A DNA stretch of 64,000 bases from Pelodera strongyloides (GCA_036852015.1 JAANDG010000347.1:91217-155216); one strand, 5' to 3'. Shown: positions 1 to 14,282, counted from the first letter of the stretch. Notes: generated from the sequence alone by a model not told the origin. Numbers and translations: made by a program.

Positions 1-3000
1 TGCGATAGATAGTTGGGTATGACTGCCCACGGTAAATTGCTGAATAGTGTGTGAATTTTGCACTTGAAAATTAGAAAAATATTGCATCCTACTATATTTG
101 ACATGGAGAATCAGATGGAATCATCAAAAATAGGGGTCATTTGAAATGGGCCTGACCCTTTAATATAGGATCCGATAGATAGAGATCGGAACACATTCAA
201 TAGTTGTTGTTCCGCTAGTCGCGCAACTCTATAACTCGCTCTACCGTAACCTCTACAACATTTGAACAATCTTTTGAACCACCTCACCTTTGTCATAGAA
301 CCTGCTCATCAATTGTATACTGTATTGTATCGAAAATGAGAAAAGAAAACACATTTTTATTCGATTGTTTTTTGATGTGCTCTTGATGTGACGGCACGCT
401 CTAGCTCTGATCCGAGAACTTCTTCCCCCAAGATGATCCAGTGATCTTCTGATGAACTCTTCCCTCACGATTTTCGCTGCAGTGATCCCGTTGAGCCGAG
501 GACTTCCGTGATACTCTTCCTTTCGGGCTGCCACTATCTGGAGGCCTCTCTTTCCTCAGGTACCTTTGTTTATTTGTCATTTATCGTTATTCAATGTTTC
601 ACTCGTATTGGTCTTCAATGAGTCATTCGATCAGTTAAATCTCCAAAGAACACTGAACTTCTTTCAGTGTTTCTCCGATCCTCAACCTTTGGACTCGATC
701 TCCCCATCGAGCAGTACCACATTGTTAATCCCTCACTTTGTCACTTTGTTAATCGATAAATTGTGTTTTCTTAATGATGTGTCTTTTGTTGGTAAACGCA
801 AGTAACGGGTTTCTGATTTGTGTACGGTTTGTGGTGTTTCTGTTGTACGGCCGGTGTGGCAACTCCTGCGGGAAGGGCCGGTCGAACAGTTGTATACAAG
901 TAATACTAGCCATGACAATATGGTTCAACACACCAAGGAATATCATCCCTGCAGTGTATGAGGTCTTATATCTCTCTACATGTATCTTGTATATCCTTAA
1001 TCGTGATCAAACTATATTATACAACTGAAAAGATGCGTGATTGTTGAATATGTCGACTTCTGAAACACGAAAAAAGGTCAGCACTTGAACTTGCTTTCAT
1101 GAGGTGTGAACATAGAACCTAAACGAAACCGCGAAAGAATGTGTAGGACAATGTGTAACCTTTAAAATCCCAAATATATAGAAAGGTGTTTATTATTCTA
1201 CAAACATTTCAACCACATTAGAAAAAATATATATTTGGTGAATAAAATCATTGGGCTATTGGGCTTGCTATGCTATAACACAAGGTGCACATTACAGAAG
1301 CTATCATCATATTGCACGTCCGGCACTAGGTTCACAGGATCAAGAAGCATGTCAAAAATTTAAAAATCAATCAATAAAGTGGATATATGCTCAAAATTGG
1401 TCGTATTCATTAAAGCTTTAACCAAAGCGAGTACAGTATGGAAAAATATTATGCAAATCTATGCAAATCACATTTACTTGAAAAAAATGCGAAAAAAAAT
1501 TAAATTAGAAAACTATGTACATCATGAGATCATTTCCAAGCCGCAGGGGATGTCAGTTCAGTGACAATGTTAATACACAAATAGTACTAAGAAAAAGAAA
1601 CAAAATAATACAAAAGTAAAAAAGGTACATCGGAAACAACCATGTTCTAATTGATCAACAATATACAACGGACTTCAATATGCAAATATATATGAAGTTT
1701 GGTGGTGTCATAGCTCAATGAGTAAATGATCGTTTCATAAACCGTCTTTGGTATTATGCCTTCAAAATGACAATGACAAGTGCGCAAATAGTGAAGTAAT
1801 TGACCCGTTCTACTAGGCCTCGTCGTGAATTATCAGATCTTACATGGCATTGTTTACCGTGATTATTGTTTTGCATATTGCACTAAATTATAGTCAGCTC
1901 AAGGGAAATCAGGCAAGTCCTGACAAATATTGAACTGTATTCGTATTCTTGGAATGTCAAACACCATGCAATATCTTTGAGAATACACGACTATCCGTCG
2001 AACGGGTCTAAAAAGGACAGAAATATTAAAAAGAGTTTAGCAAGAATTACAGTAGATTTAATATCGTATCATCGAACTTATTTGAATAATAATAGCACTG
2101 TAACCGATGCCGATGAATAAATATATAAGCTCTTGCGCTGCAACATGCGCTGGAATGTGTGTGAGTACGTGGTAATTACGAATCAGAACTTTCTTGCATA
2201 ATGACTAAAATCCTAATACAAGTTTGCACATTTGATTCCTAATCGACTAGAAGTAAATAAATAAAAATAAAGAACTGTATGTTCAGAATTAATATGAGGC
2301 TCAGCTAATCCAAAGGTTCCCTAAACAATTAATATAAGGCCTCACATTAACCTAAAATAAATACAGTTCCTTGAGAATGACTAGATTAACAACAGCATAA
2401 CAGTAATAATAATAAAAGAATGAAAAAAAACTGTCATAGTGCACACGTGGCAAGAGACTTAGAGATCATGAGAAAGCCAACATTTGGGTATAAAAATACT
2501 GTGGAAAATGAGCTACATTTTGATGAAAAATGCAAATTTGGTGTCGTATTTTCAGTAAATAAAGGTCTATAATAATGTTAAATTCGAGATCTCACATCGT
2601 AATTTGAGAATTTGAGATCTTTACGGACAAAAATGCAATATCTGGTATGAAGAAGAAATAATAATCAATGAACTGTAATAACAAAAACATATTAGCTGGA
2701 TCGCGCGAGGGAATCTTTGCACATACATATACCAAAAATAGTGGGAACATTGGAAGAAAAAAAATAGAAAAAAAAAAGAATAAATACGTATGGCAAGTGA
2801 ACAACGTCTGCTGAATTCACGGGTGCGTTTTTGGAAAGAAAATAATTTCTAGCCTCAGGCTCAGGAAACTAATTATTACTGTGGACAGAAATTACTGTAC
2901 ATTTCAGTTGGTATAAGTATAACGTCTGCATGGGCTGACAGTGGGACACTGGGCCTTCACGAGAGACCACCTACTACAAATAATGTACAAAGTTTTGTGC

Positions 3001-3765
3001 CCTCCCTACCGTAAGGCGGTATGTACCATGATGGGTGGCCGGTGTTGGTCGAAGTGCCGTCGGAACATTTCCTCTGAAATCAGAATCGGGATCTAAACTC
3101 CGTAAGCAAGGATTGGCCTAACCGTTTGCGCTTAGGGAGACAGAAGCTTAAATCTTCAGTTTCTTAGGTTGGGTTAATGTTTCCTTCTCTAATGATTTGC
3201 TTTCGCAAATGAGAATAAAACAATTAATAAGAGATCGAAAGGAGAAAAACTGAGACAAATAAGTATATAAGAATATCGACACAGAAAAGCGGAACGTTAC
3301 ACTGTTACAATGAATATAATAAAAATTATGTGCAGCACAGCGATGTCAACGGGCACATTCTCAGAATAAAATAATAAAGCAAAAAGAAATAAATGGAGGG
3401 GCATGCATATGTGCGTCGTGTCACGACGTGTCACGAAAATATACAGAGCAACAACTGACAGCGCGTTGTGTCAAACGAACAATTGATAGAAGTGAATACG
3501 ACAAACGGACACCAGTCTTGCAAAACGGACGATTCAAAGCTGTTCACTAAATCACACTAGTATACTAGCACTCCCTCACTAGCTTGCAACCTGACACTGA
3601 CGGAAATCGCACGGGAAAATTATAAAAATTGATTTCCCAAGTTCCAGATTGCTTACCAGCTATGGGAAGCATCACTCTATTACGCGACACAGCGAACTGT
3701 CAGGTTCAAAGACAGAGTATATTGTGGGTTTAAAGGGGCGTGGCTTATTAAAACTCAATAAATCA
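1..3765. other. No gene recognised: 3' flank of the CELF gene
   Basis: AT-rich sequence downstream of the minus-strand CELF stop codon, so it should hold that gene's 3' UTR and then intergenic DNA. All reading frames are short, without splice-bounded coding character. An ORF-like stretch on the minus strand at about 363-535 has some charged residues but no recognisable family and no clear exon borders. A fragment of a TTAA-ended repeat lies at 126-163. I see nothing else I can support. Confidence 0.5.
126..163. mobile_element. Terminal fragment of a TTAA-ended element (family B-like)
   Basis: 'AATAGGGGTC..TGAAATGGGCCTGACCCTTTAA' matches the fragment at 18800-18842 almost base for base and resembles the end of the element at 59350-59742. 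The other end is missing. Confidence 0.5.
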
Positions 3766-6700
3766 TCAATAGGGTTTGTCTCTGGGTCTCTTCAGCTGAA
3801 CCTTCAGTCTCTTCATGCCTATTTGAAAGCCATTCATAGCCTGAATAGCAGTCTGTGCAGACGCTGCGTTGTCGTAGGAGACGAAGCCTGAAAACAGAAG
3901 AACACTGTCACAAACACACTTAGTAGACTGAGGTTGTAGTTTGTAGTTTGTAGTTTGCAGAATATAGTTCGTCGTTTCTGCACAACTAAGCTACAACCAA
4001 TGAGAAATATGAGTGACTGACTGCCGACCACGAATATAAAGATCACTACGAAAAGGTACGTATGATTCTCTGCACGTCTGCACTCTCACCAACACAATAT
4101 CTTTGATATGTAAATTAAGGACCAACTATATATGTCATATGTGTACATCGGCCAACACCAAAAAACAGCGACATGACAATACTCAAAAAGAGGGCTCGAA
4201 ACGGCCCACCAAACGATATTTATGGAAGTTTTGTCTAATATCGTACAAGCTTTAATGGTTAAAACGAAATAACGGTCGGCTTTTACGTATGTCAAATAAA
4301 TGCATTTCCATGGATTAGATGCAAATGGGCATTATTATAATAAAAATTGACCCCACTTAGCATGAATACATAGGAATGCAGTCATTTCAGATGCGTTTCA
4401 AAACCCGGACGTTTTTCACTTTAATGGGCTATTGACTATAAAGACGACAAGATGTTGAGTAGTGCTTACCAAAGCACTTGCTCTGACTGGTGGCGCGATC
4501 AACGAACACCTTTGCAGAGATGACACTTCCGAATGGGGCGAACATCTGTATCAGTTCGGAATCCCCAAACTCTTGTGGAAGGTGGTAAATGAAGAGGTTG
4601 CAGCCATCCGGACCCAACACTAAACACCACCACATTCAGAAAACCGACCAAACAAGCACGCACAGACGTTGAGGGCGGGCGCTTTTTGTTTTGCTGCGGA
4701 TGATGTGAAGATGTTGCAGGGCAGCAGGATTTGTTGCGAACTTGTTATAGCAACAATAATCATAACAATACTATGAATATGGGGCCCCATAATGGGGCCC
4801 ATTTTTGTCATGCCGAAAGTATTGCAAAAACTGCTGCTCTGCAACATCCATACCGCAGCACTTCTATGATAGCAGCAGGAAAAGTAAAAAGATATACATG
4901 TGGTGCTAAAAATTAATCAAAAGAGCATTCTTTGCACCAATTACCACTACAGACACAGTATATTTATACAAAGTACCACGTCATTTAATAAAAACTGAAC
5001 AACCGCGCACGATATATTGGGGAACAGCTGCAAGGCAAATATCGACTATTTCTATGAAAAGGACAAAAACGTCAATGCTTCAACTTAGTATCTGGACCAC
5101 TGTCTCACAACAAACAGACAATCAACTGCATGGTTTGGTTTTAAGAATGATAATAAAACTCTTGAAATTCTTGGAGACACCCTCCGATAAGTTTCTTACA
5201 TCAGTAAGTTGCTTTTATTTGATTTAGGCTTAGGCTTAAGCTTAAGCTTTCGTACATTTTAGATTTCTTACCCTCTTTTGGCGCCACCAATGGTTGGCTG
5301 AGAGAAGCTTGTTGTAGCAGGGCGAGTTGCTGCATAGTCAGAGAGTGTTGCACATCTGCAATACAAAACACGTATCACGTCACGATATAGACATAACATA
5401 GTAGAGGATTGGCCGGAACTCAAGCAAATACGGAACACGTACTAAAACACTGCACGACAGAAGGCCTAGTTTACAAAAATATCACCTATACTATATGCAA
5501 AGTGACAATGTTTAATACAATGCCATACGATATATACATATAACAATTGATCAACTAAAGAAGGGAATCACATTACATGCTCCAGCAATTACAACACTGT
5601 ATCTATACGTGGGACGACAAACTTGCGCATTTGATAAGGAATTTAGAAATGGTGAGAGGAGAGGGAGAAGGAAGCAAGGTAGAGAGAGAGCGAGAGCGAG
5701 CGAGAAAGAGCGAGAGAGAGGGAGAGAGAGAGAAGAGAAAGATTGCGTGAAAACAGTAAGGGACATTGTATTTAATGCGAAAGTATATTACTTGGGTAAT
5801 AAGAGGCTTAGTCTTAATTTTATGCTTAGGTCAATTCATTCAAAAAAAAACATACTTCCTTGTGCGTCGGCACCTGCTTGATGTGCTGCAGCCGCTGCAG
5901 CATTTGCTGCATAAGCAGCAGCAGCACCGCTGTGGCCAAATGGGTCGGAAGAAGCGGAGATGGGAGCTGAAAGTAACGCGTATATTTAAAGCGGATAACG
6001 CTCGGTTTTTGAAAATGTCTGGTGATAAATTATGAAAGCTGCAAGCTGCATACAAGCATACATCGACAAACATACAAATGGGAAGTGAAAAGGACTGACT
6101 AACCCCTAATAATGCAAAAACTTTTAGTCTGTCTAGAAACGTATCCGTCATTACAACTGCCTTCCCAAGCAAATCCCGCTATTCTGAACAATTTACTGGC
6201 CTATGCATAAGTGATTTGCATACAATACATGGAAATTTTTATAGCATACGTTTCATTAACCGCATGAAAAACCAGAACATATTACAAACGAAGAATAATA
6301 CTCAGATATTTATATCGGAACGGAAAATAAAATTGAACGATTGGTGCCATATATGAAAAGCCCAGGGCCCATAAGCGGGCCCCTAGGACCATGGCCCGGC
6401 ACGGCCCCCACATCCCGATGTATTGATTCAGAATAGCGCGAGTAGTAAGCATTATGGGCAGCCGATTTCTCGTCTGTTAGTCAAAAGACGTTGGCAACGA
6501 AAGAGACGTGGATAGTGCGAATATAATGAGAATGAAAAGGGGCAATGCTTAAATAAATAAATAAATAAAAAATAACGCTTCAAGAGACTGTCCGTTTATC
6601 AAATATTATTCGATACAGTATTCAAGGCCTATGTTTCATTTTCTATGTAATTACAACTTACGAGAATATCCAAACTCCTGTTGTGCATGCGCCTGCGCTG

Positions 6701-9700
6701 CAGCTGCTGCCTGATGTTGCTGGAGAGCCAAAGTTTGCAATTGTTGAAGCTGAGAAGCTGCGGACACTGTGGGAAGTTGTTGCAGTCCTTGTAATTGGGC
6801 AAGATTTTGCTGCAGGAGAAGCGGATTGGCTGCACCGGGGATCGGAACCATCTTAAAGAATATCGCTTACAACATTTGGTTTTAGTAATCAGAAATTACT
6901 TTTTTAATTAACAGGTTAAAAACAAGAACATAATACAAATGAAGAAATATATTCAAAAGCTCACATAAACTTTAAAAAAAGCACAACAACATTCATTTCC
7001 CGTTGAGTAATTTAGTAAACCTGATAATGTTGCTGATGATGGTGTTGCGATGTGGAAGAGACCATCTTTCCCATTGCTGCGGCTCCTACGGATGCTGCCC
7101 CAGGATGCTGCACGGCTGAAGCGGTCGGTGCCGAAGCAATTGGCATGTTGCCATATAGGGCAGGACTCTGCTGCGCTCCACTCATGGCGTAGGCCTGTTG
7201 TTGCAGAAGCTAAAGTAAAGAATTATGAATCCAAATAATAAAACATGGGAATAAAAATTGAAAATTACGAATAAATAAACAAATTTTTGTACAAAGTGCT
7301 AACTGTCCTACCTGCTCGATTCCCACCTGTTGATAGGCAGCAGCAGCAGAATATGGTTGTTGCACAGCAGCAACTGTTGCTTGCTGCTGCAGCAGAACGG
7401 GGTTTAGAAGCCCCATTTGAGCGGCCATTTGCTGCATTCGGCGGATCTAAAGGTGCAGTTATTTTTTAAGACAACTTCGAAGACTTCATATCTTATAAAT
7501 CGTATTTTGCTTTTATGAAGAGCGTACTTCTATAATCTAGAACTGCAATGGAAAATCAACGGCTGGTCATTGGTGTTTCGTTTAAAATGAAACAATCCAG
7601 TTGTAAATTCTACCTGTCTCTCCTTCTCAGTGTCCGCGTATTTGACCACGAGACTACTACTGGCACCGGGCATCGTTTGGCTTCCGTGAAGGGCAGTGAT
7701 CGCCATCTGAAACGTATGCGAAATTAAAATTAAGAGTTGCGCATTTCCTTTCATTCGATCTACTACCCTTTCGTAAGCAATCGCGTGTGTACAATGTGCT
7801 TATCTAGTCTAGACTCATATGGATTACTTTCTAAAACTACACAATAAAATGAAGATTTTGTAGTATGATCAGTGATGCGTTATAAACTAGTTCACGAGCA
7901 ATGTAACTGAAAAATTTATGTCATCGCCGTGAACGAGCCCATCGCGGTTTTCATAATAAAGTTGACTTTGCAATCACAAACCTGGGCATCCAATGCCTGG
8001 CAGTACTTTATAAAGGCGCATCCCTTGGAGGCACCATCGGCACCACGGAGGACGGTCACCTGAAAGAGTCTCCATAGAAAGAGAGAGTGAGAGAGAGCTA
8101 AAGTTAGAGAGATAGTGAAAAAGAGAAAGAGTACATGGAGAGCGCATAGTTGCATTTGGCTTCTGAAATCAAATTGATGCGCTATCCGGAGGTGTGAAAA
8201 GATTATTCATTCAGGATTCAAGGCAGGAGCGCAACCTCACAGTCTGTTAAAAGGAAACACAAGGCCCACTCTAAAGCCTCTGAAATCAGTCTAAGAGAGG
8301 GAGAGAGAGAGAAAGAGAGGAGGGAGAGAGAGAGTTCACCTACCTCTTCAAGTTGTCCAAATGGTGCAAAAAGAGCTCGTACATCTTCTTCACTTTGTTG
8401 TTTGGATAGCATACCAACGAATAACTTCCTGTCCTCAACATTCTTCGGTGTTGCCGGACGGCTTTCGGTATCTGCTGGCTTCACTTGCATCGCTCGGTTC
8501 ATCTGAATAGACAAGTTCAGTTAATATTCAATTTTAAAATTAATACTCAGTCTTCCTATGCGGCCTTCAAGTTCCTTCAAGTTGTGTATGCTACAAACGT
8601 ACAAAGTATCCAGCCCACATTTTGAAACAGCTGATTGAGCAGATTTTACATTCTTAGTATTTCAACAGAATCCATCTGCTACTTACACAAGACTGAAGTC
8701 AGTGCCTATTTGTAGCGGTTACAACTGTAGATAGAGTACCTCTGAAACTTTGTAAACACACATCTTTATAACATCGTGATATCGGGCTATTGTGGTAGCT
8801 AATAAAAACGGTCATGATACAAGAAATATAACTAGAGTTGTCTTCGGACCGTGGTGAACAAAAATCAGGAAGAAGCAGGAAAAATAAAGAAAAGTTCATG
8901 GATGTGACAATAAAACGTATATTTGAGAGTGAATACACATGTGAGGATTCTGAAGAAGAGTAGCAAGTCTGCCATCCCAAATGCACATCGCCACGGGCCT
9001 GTATAACCTGATTTACGGAGCAAATTCGTTTGTCTTCACTCTCTTTATCTCTCATTCTCCTCTTTCTCTTCTCTTTCTTCTCTTTCTCCCTCTCTCTCCT
9101 CTCTTTTATATCTCTTCTATATATTTATATCTATTTCTTTCTCCATTCTTTCCCTTCCTCTCTTTCTCTTTTTCACTCTCTCTTTTCTCTGTCTCCATAT
9201 CCCCCTCTCTCTCTTTCTTTACCTTTATCTTTCTATCTTTCTCTTTCTCTCACTCATTGCTTCCAGCGAAGGATCCATGACCACAGGGAGCGAACCAGCG
9301 CTATATATTCTAACCGAACATCTTTGCAGAGCATCTTTGCTTTACTTGGCTTTTAACTTCATGCATTGGATAAGTCTATTGGATAAGATACCTCGATTTT
9401 AGCTTCAATTATAATTAAGTTCCTCTTTGATTCTTCTAATCTTCACGAAGAAAGTTGTGCTCAAAAAAAGCTCATTCTGCTTTGAATAGGGCCATCAGAG
9501 ATGTACGGAGAGAAGTTTGCTAGATTCATTGCTTTTTTATAATGGCGATGATGTTTAAGGAAATAATTCATATTTTTCCATCCCCTTGATGGTACGGTAC
9601 TTACATACGGTAATTAATGTTACAATTCGGTGTATCATGGCTTTTATAGTAGCCGGATCCTATATAGGCTCATATTTCAGACTAATTTCCGTCCCCTTTA

Positions 9701-12700
9701 CGTAACTGACCCAAGCTTAACTATGAAGTGTAATTACAACCAAAGAGATTAAAAGTAAATTAAACTAATTAAACATGCATGCTAGTTCCTGGCATAGTTT
9801 TGTCTGCCGAAGTATGGTAATACTAAATTATAGAAATCATGCATTTGTATAAGAAATTGTAAGATTGTAAATAAATTATGTGACTGTGGCAGACGGTGTG
9901 TTTTTGTGAAAATAACACTTGCAACATCAATCGTCTGAAATATGACAATTTTGGATTTTATTTATTTATTTTTCTAGTACGTCATTTTTGTCATCTTAAA
10001 TCCGTCCACACTAATACTCCTATGCTAATTGGCCACCCTTCGCGTTCAGCATAATTATATATGCATACAATCGATCAAGTAGACGTTCACAATGAGATTG
10101 TAGCAGATGGTACGCGCACAATCGGGCGATCGGGCACCAAATGGTATGAAAGTGCTCACCATGGTTAGCCATGGTACTACAACATTTTGTATCTGCACCC
10201 CATGTCACCATTTTTGACCACCTTGACAAATTCAGAAAGAGCACCTGCCTGCAGGCTGCAGGTTTGAAACCACAAACATTACATACTTATTGTTCTATGT
10301 TCTACCTATACAGTATTTCACAATTTCTATACTTAATAATGAAGCACAGAAAAAGAAAATATAAAATTTGCATGTTTTGGCAGAACCCATCCACATGCAA
10401 AAGGCACGGACTCCCAGAGGAACCGAACTTTTGATGTCCTTCCTTAGCATCAATGTCTACAACATGACACAAGGCCAAGTGGGTGCCATATATGTCCATA
10501 ATCCTCTATTCGGTAGCAGGGATGCTTTAATCTGGTGACAGGTGGAGGGCGGGCGCTCTTTCAAGGATATAACACCAAAATCCCGACCATCTCCATGACA
10601 GCTGTTAGCCTTATAAGGGAGCAGCTTGCCAAAGGAAACCAAATTGCCTACATTGCATGCTAATTAAGAAATGTTCCCTGGGTGTGGGAATATTGATTTT
10701 TCAGACCAGGGTAAAGGCGCACATGAAGCACCGTTTCTTGACTTGAACGCTTCGAGACCCAGGATGCAACTGATTCTCATTGAAATTCTCATGTGTGTGG
10801 AACACAGTTTGCATATAATGCATGGTTTCAATTTGGCTCAGCGATATCCCTTACGCCGTAATCACCGTAATTTTCCAAAAAAAAAATCCAATGCTTATTA
10901 TCACCCACACATCCCCATTACATCTCCCATTTGCTCGGGATTCTAAATGGAATAAAATATAAATTCCCGGTTTCCATACGCCCTAATGTACTTCATCGAT
11001 CACGCGTTGTGTGTGCGGAAACCCGCAGTTCTGACATCCGATATATATGGGGAATGGGGGTGAATTTGAGTGTTGGACGGAGGCTGAACATGCCCGAAAG
11101 AACAACCCAATCCAGGGTACTTATTGATTTTTGAGCAAAAGCTCTCAAGAAAATGACTTCACATGGATAACGGAAAATGTAGGTAAAATTATTATCAATT
11201 GGGTAATAAAGCGTCTTATTACCCTCATTCTATTAGTTCTTTTACGATAGTGACTGATAATTGTTTACAGGACACTGTAGAAGCTCCTAAATGACTATTT
11301 AGAGGTTTTTCGAACTCACGTCACAGTCATTTTAGATTGTAAATTAGACCATATGCATGCATGTACATAACATACGCTGTTAATTATTGAAGACTTCTGG
11401 GTATTTCAGTTGATTCAACTCCAAACAAGCCTTGGTTATTTATCCCGTTCTTACCATGATGTACACACTTCTACTTCAGTTCTCGTCCCTTTAATTGAAC
11501 TGTTTCCCTTACTAGTTCGAGGTTAGAGAAGAGCTTTCAGAGGGTCTCTATCTTGACTTGGGCCACAACGAGAGGAAGAAAGGGAGAGAGAGAGGGAGAG
11601 GGAGCAAGAGAAAGAGAGAAAGGGAGGGAATGTTGAGAGTTAATTGAAAATTGCCGAGACAAGTAATTACAATTACTGCTCAACCAAATGAATGAAAGCG
11701 ACAAGAGAACGCATATGGAAATTGAAATACATCCACCCTTGATTGTAGGACATAAATTGCAAGGTGACGTTATTATAGGCATGGTAGAGGATTCTTAGAT
11801 GATGTAGAATACTCTCAATACATATTGGCTAATCCAAGTTTAGATGGAACTGAACTTTACTGCTCCTATTTGTCTTTTAGACAATTTCAAACTTTAAAAG
11901 ATGATTGGCAAGATAATCCCAGGGTACATAGTAACACAAAAACATCGAAAAGGATTTTCAAAAAAGAAGGATGCGAATAAATCACAAGGGCCGCTTTTTG
12001 AAAAGAATGGTGCAGGTGGACTGTTTGGATGTTAATGGAGTAAATGTGAATAAAATATCGAGCTCAAATTGAGTTCATTTATTTAACATAAGGAATACAG
12101 TGGACTGTAATACGTTTCAAAAACCGGTCGGTGGGCAGCTTTAATATAATATAAAGTGTAAGAAGTTACTCACTCCTGGCAGAGTCTTCTGGTCGTGCAG
12201 GGCATTTTGACATTTGACAGCACTCTCCCGATGACAATAAGTTAAAAACGCGCATCCTTTGTGCATACCTGGAAATATAATATTTTATTAAACCTATACA
12301 TCATGTCATTAATTTTGAACGTGAATTGAATTGGCAGACTTTAGAGACCAGTTTTATCCAGTATTTATCTCATCGTATTATCCCTCTTCCTCACCTGTAT
12401 ATTTATCCTTCAAAATGGTGAATTCGTAAATTTTTCCAAACTGTTCGAAGAGGTGTCGTAGGTCCTTTTCCTCGAGATTTCGTGGGATCTAAAAATATAC
12501 TTACCTTTATTTTATACTAATCATTTTACCACTTTAAACTATCCAAATATATATTTCAGTTCCTAAGATTCTATCCCCCTTGTTTAGTTTCCGACATAGC
12601 AGGAGGCATAAGCCTTTCCGGGGTCCCCCGGGGACCCTGCCTCGGGTAGGAATCCCGATGTGCAGATGGGATCAAATACTGGGAAGGAGATGGGAGGATA

Positions 12701-14072
12701 TGCCTTGGCCATCTATGACACTCAATCTTCTCCCTTTTAGGGATCCCTGGGGAATGGCCGGGAATTGGTGAGGAAATATGTGACTTGCGAATGGAACTCC
12801 CTGGGGATGGTAGAGGGAGGAAGCGGCCATGCAACGGGCTACTCCTACACATACATAAAGATATGTAAACAAAATTTAAGTTTGTTATACCCTAATTTAT
12901 ATTTATCTTTAATGAAATACAAGAGAAAAAATTAACACATCATTGTAACTGAATATACCAATCTTAACTAAGATAACCACATAACCATAAATTCCTATTT
13001 TATAGGCCCCAGTTGATTCCCGTTTGATTAAGCACATATGCAGCACAAGCTATGAGCCACTATATAATAGTGCCTGTTGTCTATAAGATGGATGATCTAC
13101 TACCGTATCCATGCCCTCGATTCATTTCAGAAGTGCCATTACGTATTGAATAGGGTGTGCGCAATGAGGTGTCAGCTCTGCCCATTCAGCTGGACATAAT
13201 CATGTACAATTCGAGAATATTCATATCCCATTGGTTGTGACATAACTTGCCGATGCGCAGAATTTCTATTAAGGTTGCGAAATTCTATGCCAATTTGTAG
13301 TCCACCATACTGTAGGCATGACACTGATACTGTATTTAATACAGCCTCTCTTAACCAGCATAGTAACTATTTATTTCCAGGTTGCCATGGGCTTGGCCAT
13401 TCTCCCCTCTTCCTACTTGGGACACAAGAAAAATCGATTGCCGAGCTTCACAACAAGGGACCCAAAATGGAAAAGGGGCTAGGGAGTAGGTTACCTACGC
13501 TTGACTGAACTGAGCTATATAGGAAATTACGTTCGGCACAACCTAAACCATGCACCCGCGAAGGGATGGAGTTTTACATAGTTTACGATGCGCAACCCTT
13601 TTATCTTGATTGACGATTAATACTAGACTAGTTTTACTATTATTATTCTGGAAAGAGACATTAGATCCAGTTTGTTTAATTATTAATATACCCAGAAATA
13701 AATGAAGAATAATTTTTTGAAATTGTCAAGGCCAAGACTTCCCCGTCCGCTCTCTGGAAATTCCATTCCCAGAGAAAATCTAGTAGCAAGAAAATCAGAT
13801 GCGCTGGTAATTCATTTTAACTTAAGTGTGACTACTTGAGTAATGGAGTGTGCAGCGGACTTTCTGATTGTCGCTATGTCCAGAAATACGAGAAAAGTAA
13901 ATTTAAAGAAAACAGTTGGCTCAAAAAACATCGGATTTCAATAAAATAAGAATACTACCATTAATCATGTACCAACCTGTCCGACAAAAAGTTTAAGCGC
14001 GTCTGGATCTTTGACTGGAAAACCATTCGAATCGGTGGAGCATGCCGAACTGGCACGTACTTCATGTACCAT
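3766..14072 (-). CDS. CELF: CELF3-6 / UNC-75-type RNA-binding protein, 13 exons, 531 aa
   Basis: CELF (Bruno-like) proteins bind UG-rich RNA and control alternative splicing, translation and mRNA stability. Exons in transcription order: 14072-13977, 12488-12395, 12268-12174, 8502-8344, 8059-7982, 7706-7614, 7446-7312, 7209-7021, 6851-6662, 5966-5856, 5355-5272, 4619-4470, 3887-3766. Total 1596 nt, TGA at 3766-3768. Three RRMs are visible: RRM1 about 27-105 ([13 protein letters not shown]), RRM2 about 119-197 ([14 protein letters not shown]) and RRM3 about 447-523 (LFIYHL, KCFGFVSY). The order and the long 200-445 linker, here rich in Gln and Ala, match the family. 'TGMHKGCAF' and '[11 protein letters not shown]' resemble the CELF3-6/UNC-75 branch more than CELF1/2. 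Start chosen at the ATG beginning MVHEV, which follows an acceptor-like TATTAG by 9 nt. The donor after exon 8 (GTTTAC) is weak. Length is normal for the family. Subfamily placement is inference. Confidence 0.95.
4259..4424. mobile_element. TTAA-bounded palindromic element, family A
   Basis: 166 bp starting and ending in TTAA, inside the last CELF intron (3888-4469) and 45 nt before exon 12. It carries the diverged family ends (a CGGCTTTTACGTATG-like left end and GATGCGTTTCAAAACC at the right) and internal 'TTCCATGG' / 'ATAGGAATGCAG' half-sites that pair with each other. No coding capacity, so it looks like a non-autonomous MITE. Confidence 0.7.
5651..5744. repeat. Purine-rich (GA)n microsatellite
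   Basis: Interrupted GA/GAGC repeat in the CELF intron between 5356 and 5855. It gives an arginine-glutamate-rich shadow frame that is not a gene. Similar interrupted GA or CT tracts recur throughout the window. Confidence 0.9.
8288..8334. repeat. (GA)n tract
   Basis: Purine repeat just downstream of the CELF exon 8502-8344. On the coding strand it becomes a CT tract about 10-55 nt inside the intron, next to the donor site. Confidence 0.85.
9036..9258. repeat. Long CT-rich low-complexity tract
   Basis: About 220 nt of CTCTTT-type sequence on the plus strand inside the 3.7-kb CELF intron (8503-12173). It opens two overlapping Ser/Leu/Phe-rich frames that are low-complexity artefacts. Confidence 0.85.
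12083..12144. mobile_element. Family A element, partial
   Basis: About 60 bp matching the right half of the family: ATACGTTTCAAAAACCGG followed by an imperfect GCTTTAAT end. It lies about 30 nt past the donor of the CELF exon 12268-12174. The left half is not recognisable. Confidence 0.5.
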
Positions 14073-14253
14073 TGTGGTAGACTAATACAGTAGTAGGCAC
14101 TGTAGGGGTACTGTACAGTTAGGAGTACTGTATGACGAAACGGGACCAGACCACGAACAATTCACGACCACAAGACTAGAGTGCCTGGGGTGGTGCTCGG
14201 GCTTCTAATGCCATTAGAAATTTATCTGAAGTAGAGGAGGAATAGAGGACGCT

Positions 14254-14282
14254 GATTGGCTGAGACCGACAAGCCCCGCCCA
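14254..14282 (-). promoter_or_regulatory. Possible CCAAT box and GC box upstream of CELF
   Basis: On the minus strand AGCCAATC lies at 14254-14261, and 20 nt farther from the gene a CCCCGCCCA GC-box-like stretch lies at 14274-14282. Both are about 180-210 nt upstream of the CELF start codon and stand out from the AT-rich surroundings. This is a motif match only; no transcription start is visible. Confidence 0.35.

Noticed and set aside
253..534. 93-codon minus-strand frame as a gene
   Set aside because: No clear start context or splice borders, and the second half is low-complexity. A charged first part alone is not enough.
1681..1750. tRNA-like stretch (TAGCTCAATGAG)
   Set aside because: No matching acceptor stem or T-loop could be folded around it.
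8981..9356. Ser/Leu/Phe-rich membrane-like frames
   Set aside because: They translate a CT-rich low-complexity tract.
12571..12872. Overlapping open frames on both strands in a GC-richer part of a CELF intron
   Set aside because: Both frames are open only because of local composition. They overlap antiparallel and contain no domain.
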